A stretch of DNA of 32,512 bases from NCBI GenBank assembly GCA_937899645.1, contig CALCCD010000053.1:1-32512 (forward strand), read 5' to 3'. The DNA comes from an uncultured cyanobacterium (GTDB taxonomy: Bacteria; Cyanobacteriota; Cyanobacteriia; Cyanobacteriales; Geitlerinemataceae). The notes below the pieces were generated by a model. That model saw nothing but the letters and a program-made list of their open reading frames with translations, searched no databases and had not been told where the DNA came from. Below, piece by piece: positions 1 through 9,582 of this stretch (positions are counted from its first letter, which is position 1; each line of letters begins with the position of its first letter). The position numbers and the translations under genes are program-made.

Positions 1-78
1 GAGGTTCCCGTACCTTACCGAAAAGCCATAACCTAGCTCTATCCACCAACGCCCGACGATCGAGCCTACAGTTTGAAA

Positions 79-798
79 TTACAAAACACCCGCGCTGGGC
101 ATTAGGGTTAGCTCCTCGACAACGGCGCTGTCCGGTAGCGAAAGCACGCCCAATACCGCCTCGGCGACGGTTTCGGGCGTCAGCATTGCATTGCGATCGA
201 AGTCGGCATCGACGGTATCGGTATCCCAAATCGGCGTATTGACCGAGCCGGGACAGATGGCCGTGACGCGGATGCCATTGGCGCGCTCCTCGGCGGCAAT
301 GCCCCGCGAGAGGGCCATCAGGGCGAACTTGCTGGTGCAGTAGCCGACCCAGCCGGGGAAGACCTGCTGTCCGGCGACGGAGACGACGTTGACGATCGCG
401 CCGTTGCGCTCGCGCAGGCCGGGTAGCAGTGCCTGGACGCACTGGAAAACGCTGGTGACGTTGAGATCCATGATGGTCTGCCAGCTTTCGAGGGGCATGT
501 CGTCGAGGTTGCCGGTGTAGCCCATGCCCGCATTGTTGACGAGGATGTCGATCGGGTGGCGATCGCCGATCGCGGCAACTTTCTCGCGAACGTTGGCCAC
601 GTCGGCCAGGTCGATCGCGTAGATGTGGGCGCTAACGCCACAGGCGCGTACCTCTTCGGCCACTTTTTCTAGCTTGTCCATCGAGCGGCTGACGAGAATC
701 AGATCGGCTCCGGCTTTGGCCAGGACGAGCGCGATCGCGCGACCGATGCCGCTACTCGCGCCGGTGACGAGGGCGTATTTTCCGTTGAAGTCGCTCAT
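79..798 (-). CDS. SDR family NAD(P)-dependent oxidoreductase
   Basis: This is a 239-residue classical short-chain dehydrogenase/reductase, a cytoplasmic Rossmann-fold enzyme that reduces or oxidises a carbonyl/hydroxyl with NAD(P)H. The cofactor loop TGASSGIG is at residues 12-19 and NNAG at 88-91. The catalytic residues N113, S140, Y153 and K157 are all present (the YCTSK motif holds Y and K). The length is normal for the family. It resembles the general SDR oxidoreductases of the YdfG type, but the substrate cannot be read from sequence. It is transcribed away from the dispersed repeat at 850-962 and has no close partner gene on its strand except sppA, about 210 bp upstream. Confidence 0.93.
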   Translation of the reverse strand: MSDFNGKYALVTGASSGIGRAIALVLAKAGADLILVSRSMDKLEKVAEEVRACGVSAHIYAIDLADVANVREKVAAIGDRHPIDILVNNAGMGYTGNLDDMPLESWQTIMDLNVTSVFQCVQALLPGLRERNGAIVNVVSVAGQQVFPGWVGYCTSKFALMALSRGIAAEERANGIRVTAICPGSVNTPIWDTDTVDADFDRNAMLTPETVAEAVLGVLSLPDSAVVEELTLMPSAGVL

Positions 799-849
799 GA
801 AGAAGTGTCGGGCAGAACCCTAAGGTGTGTTGTCTGTGGACTGGCAATC

Positions 850-962
850 CTAGAGCGTGTCATCAATGCGCGCCAGAACCTTTGTGGAGCGAGCGATTAC
901 ACGCCCGCCCCAAAGACAATACTAGGGGCTGTGACTCCTGTGGAATAAGAGCGACAGATTTA
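850..962. repeat. Dispersed intergenic repeat, copy 1
   Basis: This stretch of roughly 113 bp starts with CCTAGAGCGTGTCATCAA and ends with GAGCGACAGATT. It matches 10391-10490 closely at both ends (the GTGTCATCAA block, the GCGCCAGAACCT block, and the GGCTGTGACTCCT block) and less well in the middle. It encodes no convincing protein. It could be a MITE remnant, an insertion-sequence end or a structured RNA element; the two copies alone cannot decide. Confidence 0.7.
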
Positions 963-978
963 AGTGATGGCAGACCCT

Positions 979-1003
979 AGCGGCTGGTGGAGCCAGCCGC
1001 TAT
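979..1003 (-). terminator. Perfect 10-bp hairpin just after sppA
   Basis: TAGCGGCTGG and CCAGCCGCTA form a perfect 10-bp stem with a 5-nt loop, starting 6 nt beyond the sppA stop codon on the minus strand. The position suits a terminator, but no clear T run follows it on the minus strand, so it may only stabilise the mRNA 3' end. Confidence 0.5.
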
Positions 1004-1009
1004 CGAACC

Positions 1010-2827
1010 CTAATCGATATCAAACGAGTGGGGCAGACGCGTGTAGGCTCCAATCGGATCGTTGTAGGAGCCCAGCTCGCTCAGCTCGGTCTGGAGCTTT
1101 TGCCACTCGCGCTCCAGAGGTGAGGCGATCGCGGCCTTTTGCTTGCGGCCACCGAGGCGGATTTCTCCCAGGCGCTCGGCGATTTTCTCTTCGAGGGTTT
1201 GGGTGCGCGGGTATTCTTCGACTTTCCAGGAGTCGAGTTCGGCGCGCTCGGCGGCGCTGGCGATCGCGGCTTCGATGCCGCCGAGGCGATCCACCAGGCC
1301 ATTATCGAGGGCTGCCGACCCCGACCAGACTCGACCGCGTGCGATTTCGCGCACTCGCGCTTCCGGCAGGTCGCGACCGCGTGCCACCTCTGAAACGAAC
1401 TGGGTATAAATGCGATCGATAAATTTCTGAATCAGCGCCAGCTCGGCCTCGGTTTTCGGGCGGGCGACGGTATTGATATCGGCAAAGGGCGAGGTCTCGA
1501 CGCTGTCCCAGGTCGCGCCGTTGTTGCTGGCCAGCTCTTCGAGGTCGAACAGCAGCCCGAAGACGCCGATCGAGCCGGTAATCGTATTCGGCTCGGCGAT
1601 AATCTCGTCGGCCACCATCGAAATCCAGTAGCCGCCCGAGGCCGCCACGTTGCCCATCGAAATGACGATCGGCTTGACTTCGGAGATCAGCTCGACTTCA
1701 CGCTTGATTGTCTCCGAGGCCGAGGCGCTGCCGCCGGGGCTGTTGATGCGCAGCACGACGGCTTTTACGTCATCGTCGAGGCGCAGGTCGCGCAGTTCTT
1801 CCGCGAGGCGATCGCCGCCAATTTGGGTGCTGTCGCCGCGCCCGCTGACGATCGAGCCTCGAGCGTAGAGCACGGCAATCTCGTCGCTGCCCTCGCCACT
1901 GTTGTTGAGGTCATCGCCGAGCGCTTCGGCATAGGCCAAGACACTTTTACTGCGGAACGACTCGTCCGGCTCGGTGACTTCGGTCAGCTCCTTGAGACGC
2001 GCTTCGATTTCGTCGGTGTAGGCGATGCGATCGACGAGCTGGTTGCTGGCGGCTTCTTCCGCGGTCAGCAAGCCGGTCGAATTGGAGAGCGCCTGGAGGC
2101 GAGCCACGTCTAGGTCGCGATCGCGAGCGATCGTCTCCAGCAGCGTGCCCCAGATATCACCCAGCAGTGCCGTGGTTTGCTCGCGGTTTTCCGGACTGAA
2201 GTTCTGGCGGGTTAGCGGTTCGACCGCAGATTTATAGTCGCCGACGCGCACCACCTGCACGCCCACGCCGTACTTCTCAAAAGCACCACCGAGGAACAGC
2301 GACTCGGAGCGCAGGCCGTTCAACTCCACCGAACCCAGCGGGTCGATCGCCAGCTCGGTCGCGGCACTGCCCAAAATCAAGGCCCGCTCCGACCAGTCGC
2401 GATCGTAGGCAATCACCGGCTTGCCCGAAGCGCGGAAGGTGTCGATCGCGCGGCGCACCGCCAAGGCATTGGCCGAACCCGTCGCAAAGCTGCCCGTCGT
2501 ACCGTCGAGATAGAGCCCGACGATATTGGAGTCTTCGGCGGCGCTTTCGATCGCGCCGGTCACGGCCCGCAGGCTGAGGCTGCGCGTCGCGTCGTCGCTG
2601 AAAATCTGCTGGAGCGCTTCGCCCGGGCTCAGGTCGGCCTGAGCGTCTTCGATCGGCAGAGACAGGTCGAGGCGCAAGACAGTGTTTGCCTCGATTTCGG
2701 GGCGCACGTCCTTAGAAGACGAGGCCGCCAAAAAGACAAAGCCCGCGCCGATGGCGACAATGCCGAGGCTGGAGAATAGAACCAGTGCGGTGAAGGTCGC
2801 GAGAACTGACTTGAGAAAACTACGCAT
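1010..2827 (-). CDS. sppA: Signal peptide peptidase SppA, 67K type (protease IV)
   Basis: This 605-residue protein has one N-terminal membrane segment (about residues 10-35) and two tandem ClpP-fold S49 peptidase halves. It is the long E. coli-like form rather than the short one-domain form. SppA degrades signal peptides left in the membrane; in cyanobacteria and plastids it is also linked to light acclimation. The catalytic pair is visible: the lysine of GDYKS at K199 in the first half and the serine of AASGGYW at S397 in the second. The SPGGS motif at 363-367 lies in the second half as expected. It appears monocistronic, with a strong hairpin after the stop codon. Confidence 0.95.
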   Translation of the reverse strand: MRSFLKSVLATFTALVLFSSLGIVAIGAGFVFLAASSSKDVRPEIEANTVLRLDLSLPIEDAQADLSPGEALQQIFSDDATRSLSLRAVTGAIESAAEDSNIVGLYLDGTTGSFATGSANALAVRRAIDTFRASGKPVIAYDRDWSERALILGSAATELAIDPLGSVELNGLRSESLFLGGAFEKYGVGVQVVRVGDYKSAVEPLTRQNFSPENREQTTALLGDIWGTLLETIARDRDLDVARLQALSNSTGLLTAEEAASNQLVDRIAYTDEIEARLKELTEVTEPDESFRSKSVLAYAEALGDDLNNSGEGSDEIAVLYARGSIVSGRGDSTQIGGDRLAEELRDLRLDDDVKAVVLRINSPGGSASASETIKREVELISEVKPIVISMGNVAASGGYWISMVADEIIAEPNTITGSIGVFGLLFDLEELASNNGATWDSVETSPFADINTVARPKTEAELALIQKFIDRIYTQFVSEVARGRDLPEARVREIARGRVWSGSAALDNGLVDRLGGIEAAIASAAERAELDSWKVEEYPRTQTLEEKIAERLGEIRLGGRKQKAAIASPLEREWQKLQTELSELGSYNDPIGAYTRLPHSFDID

Positions 2828-3290
2828 GGGTTGAGACTAGGAGCGCATTAACGGCGCGTCGCCAAAGGTCTCACCATTGTATCGATATCTAAATGACTGG
2901 GACTCACGTGCGATTCCCCAAAACCTCTGATGCCTCGCCCTCACGGATCGCCTGAAACTGCGAAATCGAGTTTGTACCTCCGAGGCTTGCATAAGCTCCG
3001 ATCGTTCGGCTTCAAATGGTTTGGCAGGGTCGCGACAGCGTCCGGGATGGAGCGATCGCGGCTCGTAAGGCGTAAAGTAGCGGCTCGACTTCCAGCAACG
3101 GCCAGAATTACGATCGTCTTTCGCGATCGCCACTCTCCCCTGGCCCCGCGCCGTAGGATCGAAAGGCCGCTCCGAGCCGCAGCCCGACTGGATCTTCTTT
3201 GCCCGGATCGCCGCGCGGCCTTGTCGTCAGCTCGATCGCGGCTCAACAGCAGCCCAAAAACGGCTCAACAACGCAGACCTGAACTGATAC
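2828..3290. other. Intergenic region with no recognisable gene
   Basis: This gap of 463 bp separates sppA (minus) from the first HpsE-like gene (plus). Open frames here on either strand are short, arginine-rich and unlike any family I know, as expected for shadow frames in GC-rich DNA. It must hold the divergent promoters, but I see no clear -10/-35 pair. Confidence 0.5.
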
Positions 3291-4286
3291 GTGGACTTTA
3301 CGGTTGCCATCTGTACTTATAACGGGGCGAAGCGCCTGCCTTCCGTGCTCGATCGCCTGCGGGTCTGCCACGGCCATATGAGCGATCGCGGCGCGGCACT
3401 GCGCTGGGAAATCGTTGTCGTCGATAACAACAGCAGCGACGGCACGGCCCAGGTCGTCGCCGACTATCAGTCCCGCTGGCCGAGCGACTGTCCGCTGCGG
3501 TGCGTGTCGGAACTCCAGCAGGGTCTGGCCTTTGCGCGCCAGCGGGCGATCGAATCCGCCGCCGCGCCGATCGTCGGCTTCCTCGACGATGACAACCTGC
3601 CCGACCCGAACTGGATCTTGGCGGCCCACGGCTTCCTGGCGACGAGCCCTAAAGCTGGCGTGGCCGGAAGCCGCGTCCTGCCGGAGTACGAAGTACCGCC
3701 ACCGCCGGATTTCGACCGCATTCGCGCCTTTTTAGCCCTGACCGATCGCGGCGATCTCCCGCATCTGTATCAGCCCGCCGCCCGCGTCTTGCCCCCCGGT
3801 GCGGGCTTGGTGGTGCGGCGCGACCTGTGGTTGCGGCTCGTGCCCGAGCGCCTAGAACTGGTCGGTCGCACTGACGGTCAGATGCGCGCCAGCGAAGACC
3901 TAGAGGCGGTTTTGCATTTTCAAAATATGGGCTGGGAGGTGTGGTACGTGCCCGACGCGATCGTCCGCCACCAAATCCCGCGCTGGCGGCTGACCGAGGA
4001 GTACCTGTCGCAGTTGATGTACGGCGTCGGCCTGAGCCGTTATCGGACGCGAACGATGCGCTACCCGAGCTGGATGCAACTGCCGATCCTGCTGCTCTAC
4101 ACCGCCAGCGACCTGTTGCGCCTGGTACGGCACCGCTGGGAGTACGGGCGCGCCTGGCGATCGAAGACGGTCGCCGTCGCCCAGCGCCAGCTCTACCTCG
4201 GTAGCCTGGTGGGGATGCAGCAAGCCGCAGCCAAGTCCCTTATCAGCAGCTGGGAGAGAGTTTTTGGACAACGCCAACCGCGCTGA
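3291..4286 (+). CDS. HpsE-like family 2 glycosyltransferase, copy 1
   Basis: This 331-residue GT-A glycosyltransferase begins directly at the fold's first strand (VAICTYNGA), followed by VVVDNNSSDGT and an acidic DDDN motif at 99-102. The acidic motif would bind the metal and nucleotide sugar. The overall pattern matches the cyanobacterial HpsE group, implicated in hormogonium or other extracellular polysaccharide synthesis. No transmembrane segment is evident, so it probably works on the cytoplasmic face. The start is a GTG placed exactly at the domain N-terminus, without a clear Shine-Dalgarno. It overlaps the next gene, a paralogue, by 23 bp, so the two are co-transcribed. The sugar donor and acceptor cannot be inferred. 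Confidence 0.85.
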   Translation: MDFTVAICTYNGAKRLPSVLDRLRVCHGHMSDRGAALRWEIVVVDNNSSDGTAQVVADYQSRWPSDCPLRCVSELQQGLAFARQRAIESAAAPIVGFLDDDNLPDPNWILAAHGFLATSPKAGVAGSRVLPEYEVPPPPDFDRIRAFLALTDRGDLPHLYQPAARVLPPGAGLVVRRDLWLRLVPERLELVGRTDGQMRASEDLEAVLHFQNMGWEVWYVPDAIVRHQIPRWRLTEEYLSQLMYGVGLSRYRTRTMRYPSWMQLPILLLYTASDLLRLVRHRWEYGRAWRSKTVAVAQRQLYLGSLVGMQQAAAKSLISSWERVFGQRQPR

Positions 4287-5397
4287 CGCCGATCGCCCGG
4301 ACAACAGATCCGGCAGCCCGCTCGCAGATTCGATCGCGAGCCCGATCGCCATTACCGTCGCCATCTGCACCTACAACGGTGCGAACCGCCTGCCGGAAGT
4401 GCTCGATGCTTTGGAGCGCCAACAGCTCCCCGAGGCGCTGAAGCCCAATTTGGAAGAAACCGGCCCGAACTGGGAAGTACTGGTCGTCGATAACAACAGC
4501 ACCGACGCCACTCGCGATGTTGTCGCCCAGTATGCGACGCGCTGGCAGCTCGATCGAAACTTGCCGAGCCCGCGCTGCATCCACGAACCGCGCCAGGGCA
4601 CGACCTACGCGCGCCAGCGGGCCTTTCGCGAAGCGCGCGGCACTTGGGTCGGCATCCTCGACGACGACAATATTCCGCCGCCCACCTGGCTGACAGCGGC
4701 CTCTAGCTTCATTCGCCAGTCCGAGCGAGATCGTTCCCACCTCGGCGCGTTCGGCGGCAATATCCGCCCTCGGCTCGACGCCGAACCGCCCGCGTATTTC
4801 GACCGCGTGGCAATTTTGCTGGCGCTCTACGATCGCGGCGATCGCGCCTTCCAGTACCGGCGCGACGTTGCGGGCCGCATCGTCCCCGCCGCGCCAGGTT
4901 CGTTCGTACGTCGCCAAGCCTGGTTCGAGGCCGTCCCGCTCGATCGCCTGCGCCTGGGCGGACGCGACGAGCGCGGCGGCACCTTCATCGGCGCGTGCGA
5001 AGACCTCGAGGCGCTGTTCTACCTGCAAAATTCGCGCTGGGAAATCTGGCACGCCCCGGCGCTCTGGGTCGAGCACCACCTGCCGCCCCGACGCCTCGAG
5101 CCGGACTATCTGGCCAAAGTCGCTTTGACTTCTGGCCTCTCGAACCACGCACTGCGGCTGGCGCGGCTAGGCATCGCGCGGCGCGGCGAGATGCGCTGGC
5201 GCGTCGGGGCTTACTTTCTGTCGGATGGCTGGAAGCTGGCGGTGCGCCTGCTACGAACCCATTCCCAGCGCCATCACCCGCCGATTGCTTGCGATCGGGC
5301 CGCCCACTGGGGGCGCTGGCTGAGCCCGCTCGCTTTTGTACTCGAAAAAATACGGAGATGGCCTACGAGAATTTACGTAGTTGTTAGGAGGCGATAG
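4264..5397 (+). CDS. HpsE-like family 2 glycosyltransferase, copy 2
   Basis: This 377-residue paralogue of the preceding gene has the same order of motifs: VAICTYNGA, VVVDNNSTDAT and DDDN at 133-136, then ASEDLEA-like CEDLEAL further on. It has about 28 extra N-terminal residues, apparently unstructured. A TTG start at 4264 is chosen because GGGAGAGAG (4252-4260) lies just upstream and no ATG precedes the domain. It probably arose by tandem duplication, and the two enzymes may add successive sugars to one exopolysaccharide. The C-terminus ends in a basic tail. The function within the family is inferred; no other polysaccharide genes lie in the window. Confidence 0.84.
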   Translation: MDNANRADADRPDNRSGSPLADSIASPIAITVAICTYNGANRLPEVLDALERQQLPEALKPNLEETGPNWEVLVVDNNSTDATRDVVAQYATRWQLDRNLPSPRCIHEPRQGTTYARQRAFREARGTWVGILDDDNIPPPTWLTAASSFIRQSERDRSHLGAFGGNIRPRLDAEPPAYFDRVAILLALYDRGDRAFQYRRDVAGRIVPAAPGSFVRRQAWFEAVPLDRLRLGGRDERGGTFIGACEDLEALFYLQNSRWEIWHAPALWVEHHLPPRRLEPDYLAKVALTSGLSNHALRLARLGIARRGEMRWRVGAYFLSDGWKLAVRLLRTHSQRHHPPIACDRAAHWGRWLSPLAFVLEKIRRWPTRIYVVVRRR

Positions 5398-6187
5398 CAA
5401 TTCTGGTGCGTGATTCTCCTCTCTCGATTTATTTGGTCTGCTCGAACAGTCGCGGCTTTCCTGGTGTCTCTTTCACGCTTGCCTTCATGACATCTTTAAA
5501 ACTAGGCATGCTCCAGGATCGGACGGTCGTTTTGGCGATCGGGTTCGACAAGTTATCGTCTTTTTAATTGCGCGATCGAATGCGTCTCAACGAGACTTCA
5601 CAGGCGCGAAGTTTCGTCTTCCGATCCTGGTAGTCCGTAGCGTGGCCGCAACCGGTGAAATCAACTATCGGTTGAACCGCGCAGGCCCGAGACTTCCAAC
5701 ATCAAGCGCCTTGAAGCTCCGAGCCAAAAGAATCAAAAGCTGTTATTTTTTCTCGCGAGAACGTTGCAAATCGCGGCATAACGTGAGATTCGTTCATGGT
5801 GGCGAGAGCTCGACTCTCACTATCTCGGCCGATGCGAAGGCGCTTTTCTCTGCGTCGATATGCGCGATATTTTGTCGGCGCTCGTTTGCCAATAACCCGT
5901 AGGCATTGGCGTAAAATGCTCGCAGGTCTACCAGTCATCGTGAAAGGTAAACTTCCCTTAACTCAGTCACGTAAATAACGAACGAGCGCAGGCGAAAACT
6001 GGAGAGTGCTACGGTGTAATTCAAAAGAGCCACCGCCGTACCGGACTTCTCGAATCAGACTCAGACGAATTGCGATTTGCTTCCCGGTCGAGCCCTCCGG
6101 CAACCTCGACGCGCTGACATTGCCATCGACTCCGCTCGAGACAGCGGCAGCTCGACGCAACAGCGTTCTTAGCATCCATGCGCGCGC
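5398..6187. other. Long intergenic region, no convincing gene
   Basis: This stretch of 790 bp is relatively AT-rich for the window. An imperfect hairpin lies at 5590-5617 (ACGAGACTTC against GAAGTTTCGT, 8-nt loop); it has no T run. Short frames on both strands show no family resemblance. Promoter elements for the following c-di-GMP gene probably lie here, but I cannot place them. Confidence 0.5.
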
Positions 6188-9100
6188 ATGGCCCGCATTT
6201 ACTCTTCGCCTGATGTCAGGTTCTTGGACGATATGTCACGACGCCACGCTACTTTTCCGAAGCTTCACGTCTCTGCTGTCGCTGTGCTTAGTGTGGGTCT
6301 TGCGGTGACGTTGGTTGCGGCGATTTCCATTCCGGGGCGCGCGCCGTTCTCCACAGGCCGCAGGGCGGCCAAGTCGGCACCACTCGGTGTCGATGCTGCG
6401 CGTGCGAGAGCAGAGGGTGCGGGCTGCGATCGCTGGTTCTGCGACTTCAATACGGCGCTGGCGATCGCACTGTGGAGCGCGACGGCTCTCGAAACGACGA
6501 TTTTGATCTGGTTAGCGATGCGCCTGTATCGCCACGGCCTGCTGCCCAGTCGCGATGCTGCCGAGTTTGGGCTGGCGGATTCCGCGCCGGAGCTGACCCT
6601 GCTCGCTGGGCTCGATTGCGACCGAAGCTGGTTGCCCTGGGCCCTCGATGCCAGTCCCCTCGCCGTGGCGATCGCTCTGCCGGATGGTCGGATCGCCACC
6701 TGTAATTCAGTGCTGCTGGAATTTGCCGACAGGTCGCGCGCGTCTGCGATCGGCACGCGTTCTCTCGACCTGTGGCGCTACGAAGACGATCGCGAGGCGG
6801 CGCGGGCGGCGATCGAGCGCGCGGGCGATCGCGACTGGTCGAGCTTCCGTTCGCGGCGGCTCGACACGCATGGCAGCACCCGCTGTTTTAACTGGTGCGT
6901 TCGGCAGGCCCGCCTCGATCCGGGCAAATTAACGCCGGAGAGCGCCGCTGAGTTCGAGCGCACGGTGGGCGAGACTGGCGAGCCCGAGGCGGCGGCAGGC
7001 GATCGCACCCACGGCGTATACGTTTATCTCGGCCTCGAGGTCGTGCGGCGTTGCCAGCACGAGGCAGTCTCGCTGCAGGCCGAAATCGTCCAGCAGGCAC
7101 TGATGGTGCCGACCTTCGAGAAGGCGCTACGGGCTTGCCTCGACTGCTGGTGCGCGCGGCTGCCGTGGGACTACGGAGAGGCTTGGGCTCTCGACCCGCA
7201 AACCCAGGGCGCTTCTCTCTCCCTCAGCCACGCGCCCCGGGCGGCGATCGGGCGATCGCTGGCACAGTTTTGCCGCCGAGCCAACCTCGACTTTGGCGAT
7301 GATGCGTCCGGAACGAGCCGTATCTCCCAGGCGATCGCCCGCCGCCGCGTCGAATATATTCCCGACCTCGACGCCGTGGAAGCAACCGCCTTTGGTCACC
7401 GAGATCTGGCTCTGGAGAGCGGGCTGGGCTGCTGCGCGATCGTCCCCTTCGAGTTGGGCCGCACGCCGGTCGTATTCTTGCTGTTCGCCGAGCGCCACAG
7501 ACCCGAGATCGCCCGCGCCCTGCCAACGATCGAGGCGGTGATGCCCTACTTAGAGCGCGCGCTCCAGCGGCAGCACGCGGTGGCCATCACCCTCAACAAC
7601 GGCCACCCCCCGCGCATCTTCGAGAACGCTGTCGAAGGTCTGTTTCAGCTTTCACCGCGCGGCTGCTACCTTAACGCCAACCAGGCACTGGCCAAAATCT
7701 TCGGCTACCGCACGCCGGAAGAGCTGGTTGAAAAGTTGTCGAATATCCGCGAGCAGTTCGTAACCGGCAGCCGTTACACGAAGTTCGATCGTCAGCTCCA
7801 CAGCAGCGGCCGCCTCGAGCGCTTTACGGCAGAAATGTACCGTCGCGACGGCTCGACGATCTGGGTCGAGGTCGTGGCGCGGGCAGTGTTCGATAAAGAC
7901 GGCGATATTCTCTACTCTGAAGGCTCGGCGATCGACATTACCGAGCGCCAGCGCACTGAAGACAAACTACGCTACAGCGCTACCCACGACGAGCTGACCG
8001 GGCTGTGGAACCGCGCCTGGTTTATCGAGCAGCTCCAGCGTATCCTCAAGCGGGCGCGCCGCCACGACAATCACTCGTTTGCGGTCTTCTTTATCGACCT
8101 CGACAACTTCAAACTGATCAACGATACCCTCGGCCACCTCGTGGGCGATCGCCTGCTCGTAGCCCTCTCCCAGCGGCTTAACGCCTCGCTTCAGCAGGGG
8201 CAGTCTTTGGCGCGCCTCGGCGGCGACGAATTTACCCTGTCGATCGATCGCATCGCCGACGAAAACGAAGCACTCGAAATCGCCAGACGGCTCTGCCAGC
8301 AGCTCGAGCAGCCGTTCCAGATCGACACGCACCAGCTCTTCGCCAAGGCCAGCATCGGCATCGTGATTGGCGCGCGTCAGTACGAAACGCCCGAGATGGT
8401 GCTCAAAGACGCCGACATCGCCATGTACAGCGCCAAGGCGCGATCGAAGTCCGGCGGTGGCGACACCTCCCACTACGTGCTTTTCGATGAAGAGATGGGC
8501 CGCGCTTCCCAGCGCCGCCTGCGTCTCGAAGACGACCTGCGGCGGGCGATCGAGTACGGCGAGATGTCGCTGCACTACCAGCCGATCGTCGATCTCGAAT
8601 CGATGCAAACGATCGGCTTCGAGGTGCTCTGTCGCTGGCAGCACCCTCAGTACGGCACGATTTCCCCCGGCGAGTTTATCCCGCTGGCCGAAGAGTCCGG
8701 CGCGATCGTCAAGATCGGCGAGTGGGTGCTTTGGGAAGCCTGCCAGCAGCTCCAAAACTGGAAGCGCAGCGGTCTGCGCCACGGCGTCGCCATGAGCGTC
8801 AACGTCTCCAGTCGCCAGCTCACCTCCGGGCTGATCGCCCAAATCGATCGCGCCCTGGAAAACTTCGATATCCAGCCGGGCGAGCTCAAGGTGGAAATCA
8901 CCGAGACGGTGGTGATGTCCGACCTCAATCAGGCGCGCTTCATTCTTCGGCAAATCGAAGACCGCCAGATCCCCATTCTGCTCGACGACTTCGGCACGGG
9001 CTACTGCTCGCTGAACTATCTCTACGAGCTGCCGATCGATACCCTCAAAGTCGATCGCTCCTTCGTTTCGACGATCGACGATCGCACCGATCGTCGCCAG

Positions 9101-9298
9101 GTGCTCGATACGATCTTCCAGCTTGCCGAAAGCCTCGATCTCAAGGTGATCGCCGAGGGCGTCGAGAACGCCGAGCAGGTCGCTTACCTCGAGCGACAAA
9201 AGCGCTGTTTCGGCCAGGGATATTTGTTCTCGAAGCCCGTTCCCGCCTCCCTTGCCCGCACGCTGCTCGATCGCGGCTGGCCCGATATCGCCGTGTGA
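6188..9298 (+). CDS. Membrane PAS-GAF-PAS-GGDEF-EAL c-di-GMP protein
   Basis: This 1036-residue protein is likely to make and/or degrade cyclic di-GMP in response to a sensed signal. It has two hydrophobic segments (about 26-48 and 88-114), a PAS-like region (about 145-285), a GAF-like region (about 297-460) and a second PAS (about 470-590). GGDEF (about 595-765, motif intact at 678-682) and EAL (about 780-1030) follow. The EAL signature reads EVL at 812-814. The other EAL catalytic stretches (EITETVV, DDFGTG, KVDRSF, GVENAEQ) are intact, so phosphodiesterase activity is plausible. The inhibitory RxxD site expected 5 residues before GGDEF reads QQGQ, so product inhibition is probably lost. 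The start is uncertain: ATG 6233 would also keep both membrane segments. Confidence 0.92.
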   Translation: MARIYSSPDVRFLDDMSRRHATFPKLHVSAVAVLSVGLAVTLVAAISIPGRAPFSTGRRAAKSAPLGVDAARARAEGAGCDRWFCDFNTALAIALWSATALETTILIWLAMRLYRHGLLPSRDAAEFGLADSAPELTLLAGLDCDRSWLPWALDASPLAVAIALPDGRIATCNSVLLEFADRSRASAIGTRSLDLWRYEDDREAARAAIERAGDRDWSSFRSRRLDTHGSTRCFNWCVRQARLDPGKLTPESAAEFERTVGETGEPEAAAGDRTHGVYVYLGLEVVRRCQHEAVSLQAEIVQQALMVPTFEKALRACLDCWCARLPWDYGEAWALDPQTQGASLSLSHAPRAAIGRSLAQFCRRANLDFGDDASGTSRISQAIARRRVEYIPDLDAVEATAFGHRDLALESGLGCCAIVPFELGRTPVVFLLFAERHRPEIARALPTIEAVMPYLERALQRQHAVAITLNNGHPPRIFENAVEGLFQLSPRGCYLNANQALAKIFGYRTPEELVEKLSNIREQFVTGSRYTKFDRQLHSSGRLERFTAEMYRRDGSTIWVEVVARAVFDKDGDILYSEGSAIDITERQRTEDKLRYSATHDELTGLWNRAWFIEQLQRILKRARRHDNHSFAVFFIDLDNFKLINDTLGHLVGDRLLVALSQRLNASLQQGQSLARLGGDEFTLSIDRIADENEALEIARRLCQQLEQPFQIDTHQLFAKASIGIVIGARQYETPEMVLKDADIAMYSAKARSKSGGGDTSHYVLFDEEMGRASQRRLRLEDDLRRAIEYGEMSLHYQPIVDLESMQTIGFEVLCRWQHPQYGTISPGEFIPLAEESGAIVKIGEWVLWEACQQLQNWKRSGLRHGVAMSVNVSSRQLTSGLIAQIDRALENFDIQPGELKVEITETVVMSDLNQARFILRQIEDRQIPILLDDFGTGYCSLNYLYELPIDTLKVDRSFVSTIDDRTDRRQVLDTIFQLAESLDLKVIAEGVENAEQVAYLERQKRCFGQGYLFSKPVPASLARTLLDRGWPDIAV

Positions 9299-9320
9299 GT
9301 TTCGGGGCGGGCGAAGTCGG

Positions 9321-9326
9321 TATAAT
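9321..9326 (+). promoter_or_regulatory. Possible -10 box upstream of the amidase gene
   Basis: A consensus TATAAT lies in the gap before the amidase gene. There is no good -35 at 16-18 bp, so it would be a -10-only promoter with a leader of roughly 250 nt. Confidence 0.3.
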
Positions 9327-9582
9327 ACGCTAGCCTCAAGGACTGCGATCGCTCGAAGCCGAGCGAACCAGCCGCCTCTATCTCACGCAAGCGAGCCCCC
9401 AGTATTTTTCCTCCGTCGAGCGTGCCACCGACCTCGTTGTCAAGGTTCTGGCGCGAGCTGACGACACGCACCTAAAGTTTGATAGGGTTTGATGCCGCTG
9501 ACTTGCTGCCGATAGGCAGGCGGGCGGCGATCGCCACGGCCCTCTGCGGCCGCTCTCCCCCCTCACGATCCTCAGGACTGTC

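Noticed and set aside
1-78. Possible gene end at the left edge
   Set aside because: The first 78 bp show no open frame I can attribute to a family; nothing can be called there.
2837-3133. Minus-strand frame of 98 codons and the overlapping plus-strand frame before the first HpsE-like gene
   Set aside because: Both are arginine- and serine-rich, have no family resemblance and overlap each other; typical chance frames in GC-rich DNA.
5642-5938. Overlapping frames in the 5.4-6.2 kb gap
   Set aside because: Short, with no conserved pattern and no ribosome binding site; left as non-coding.
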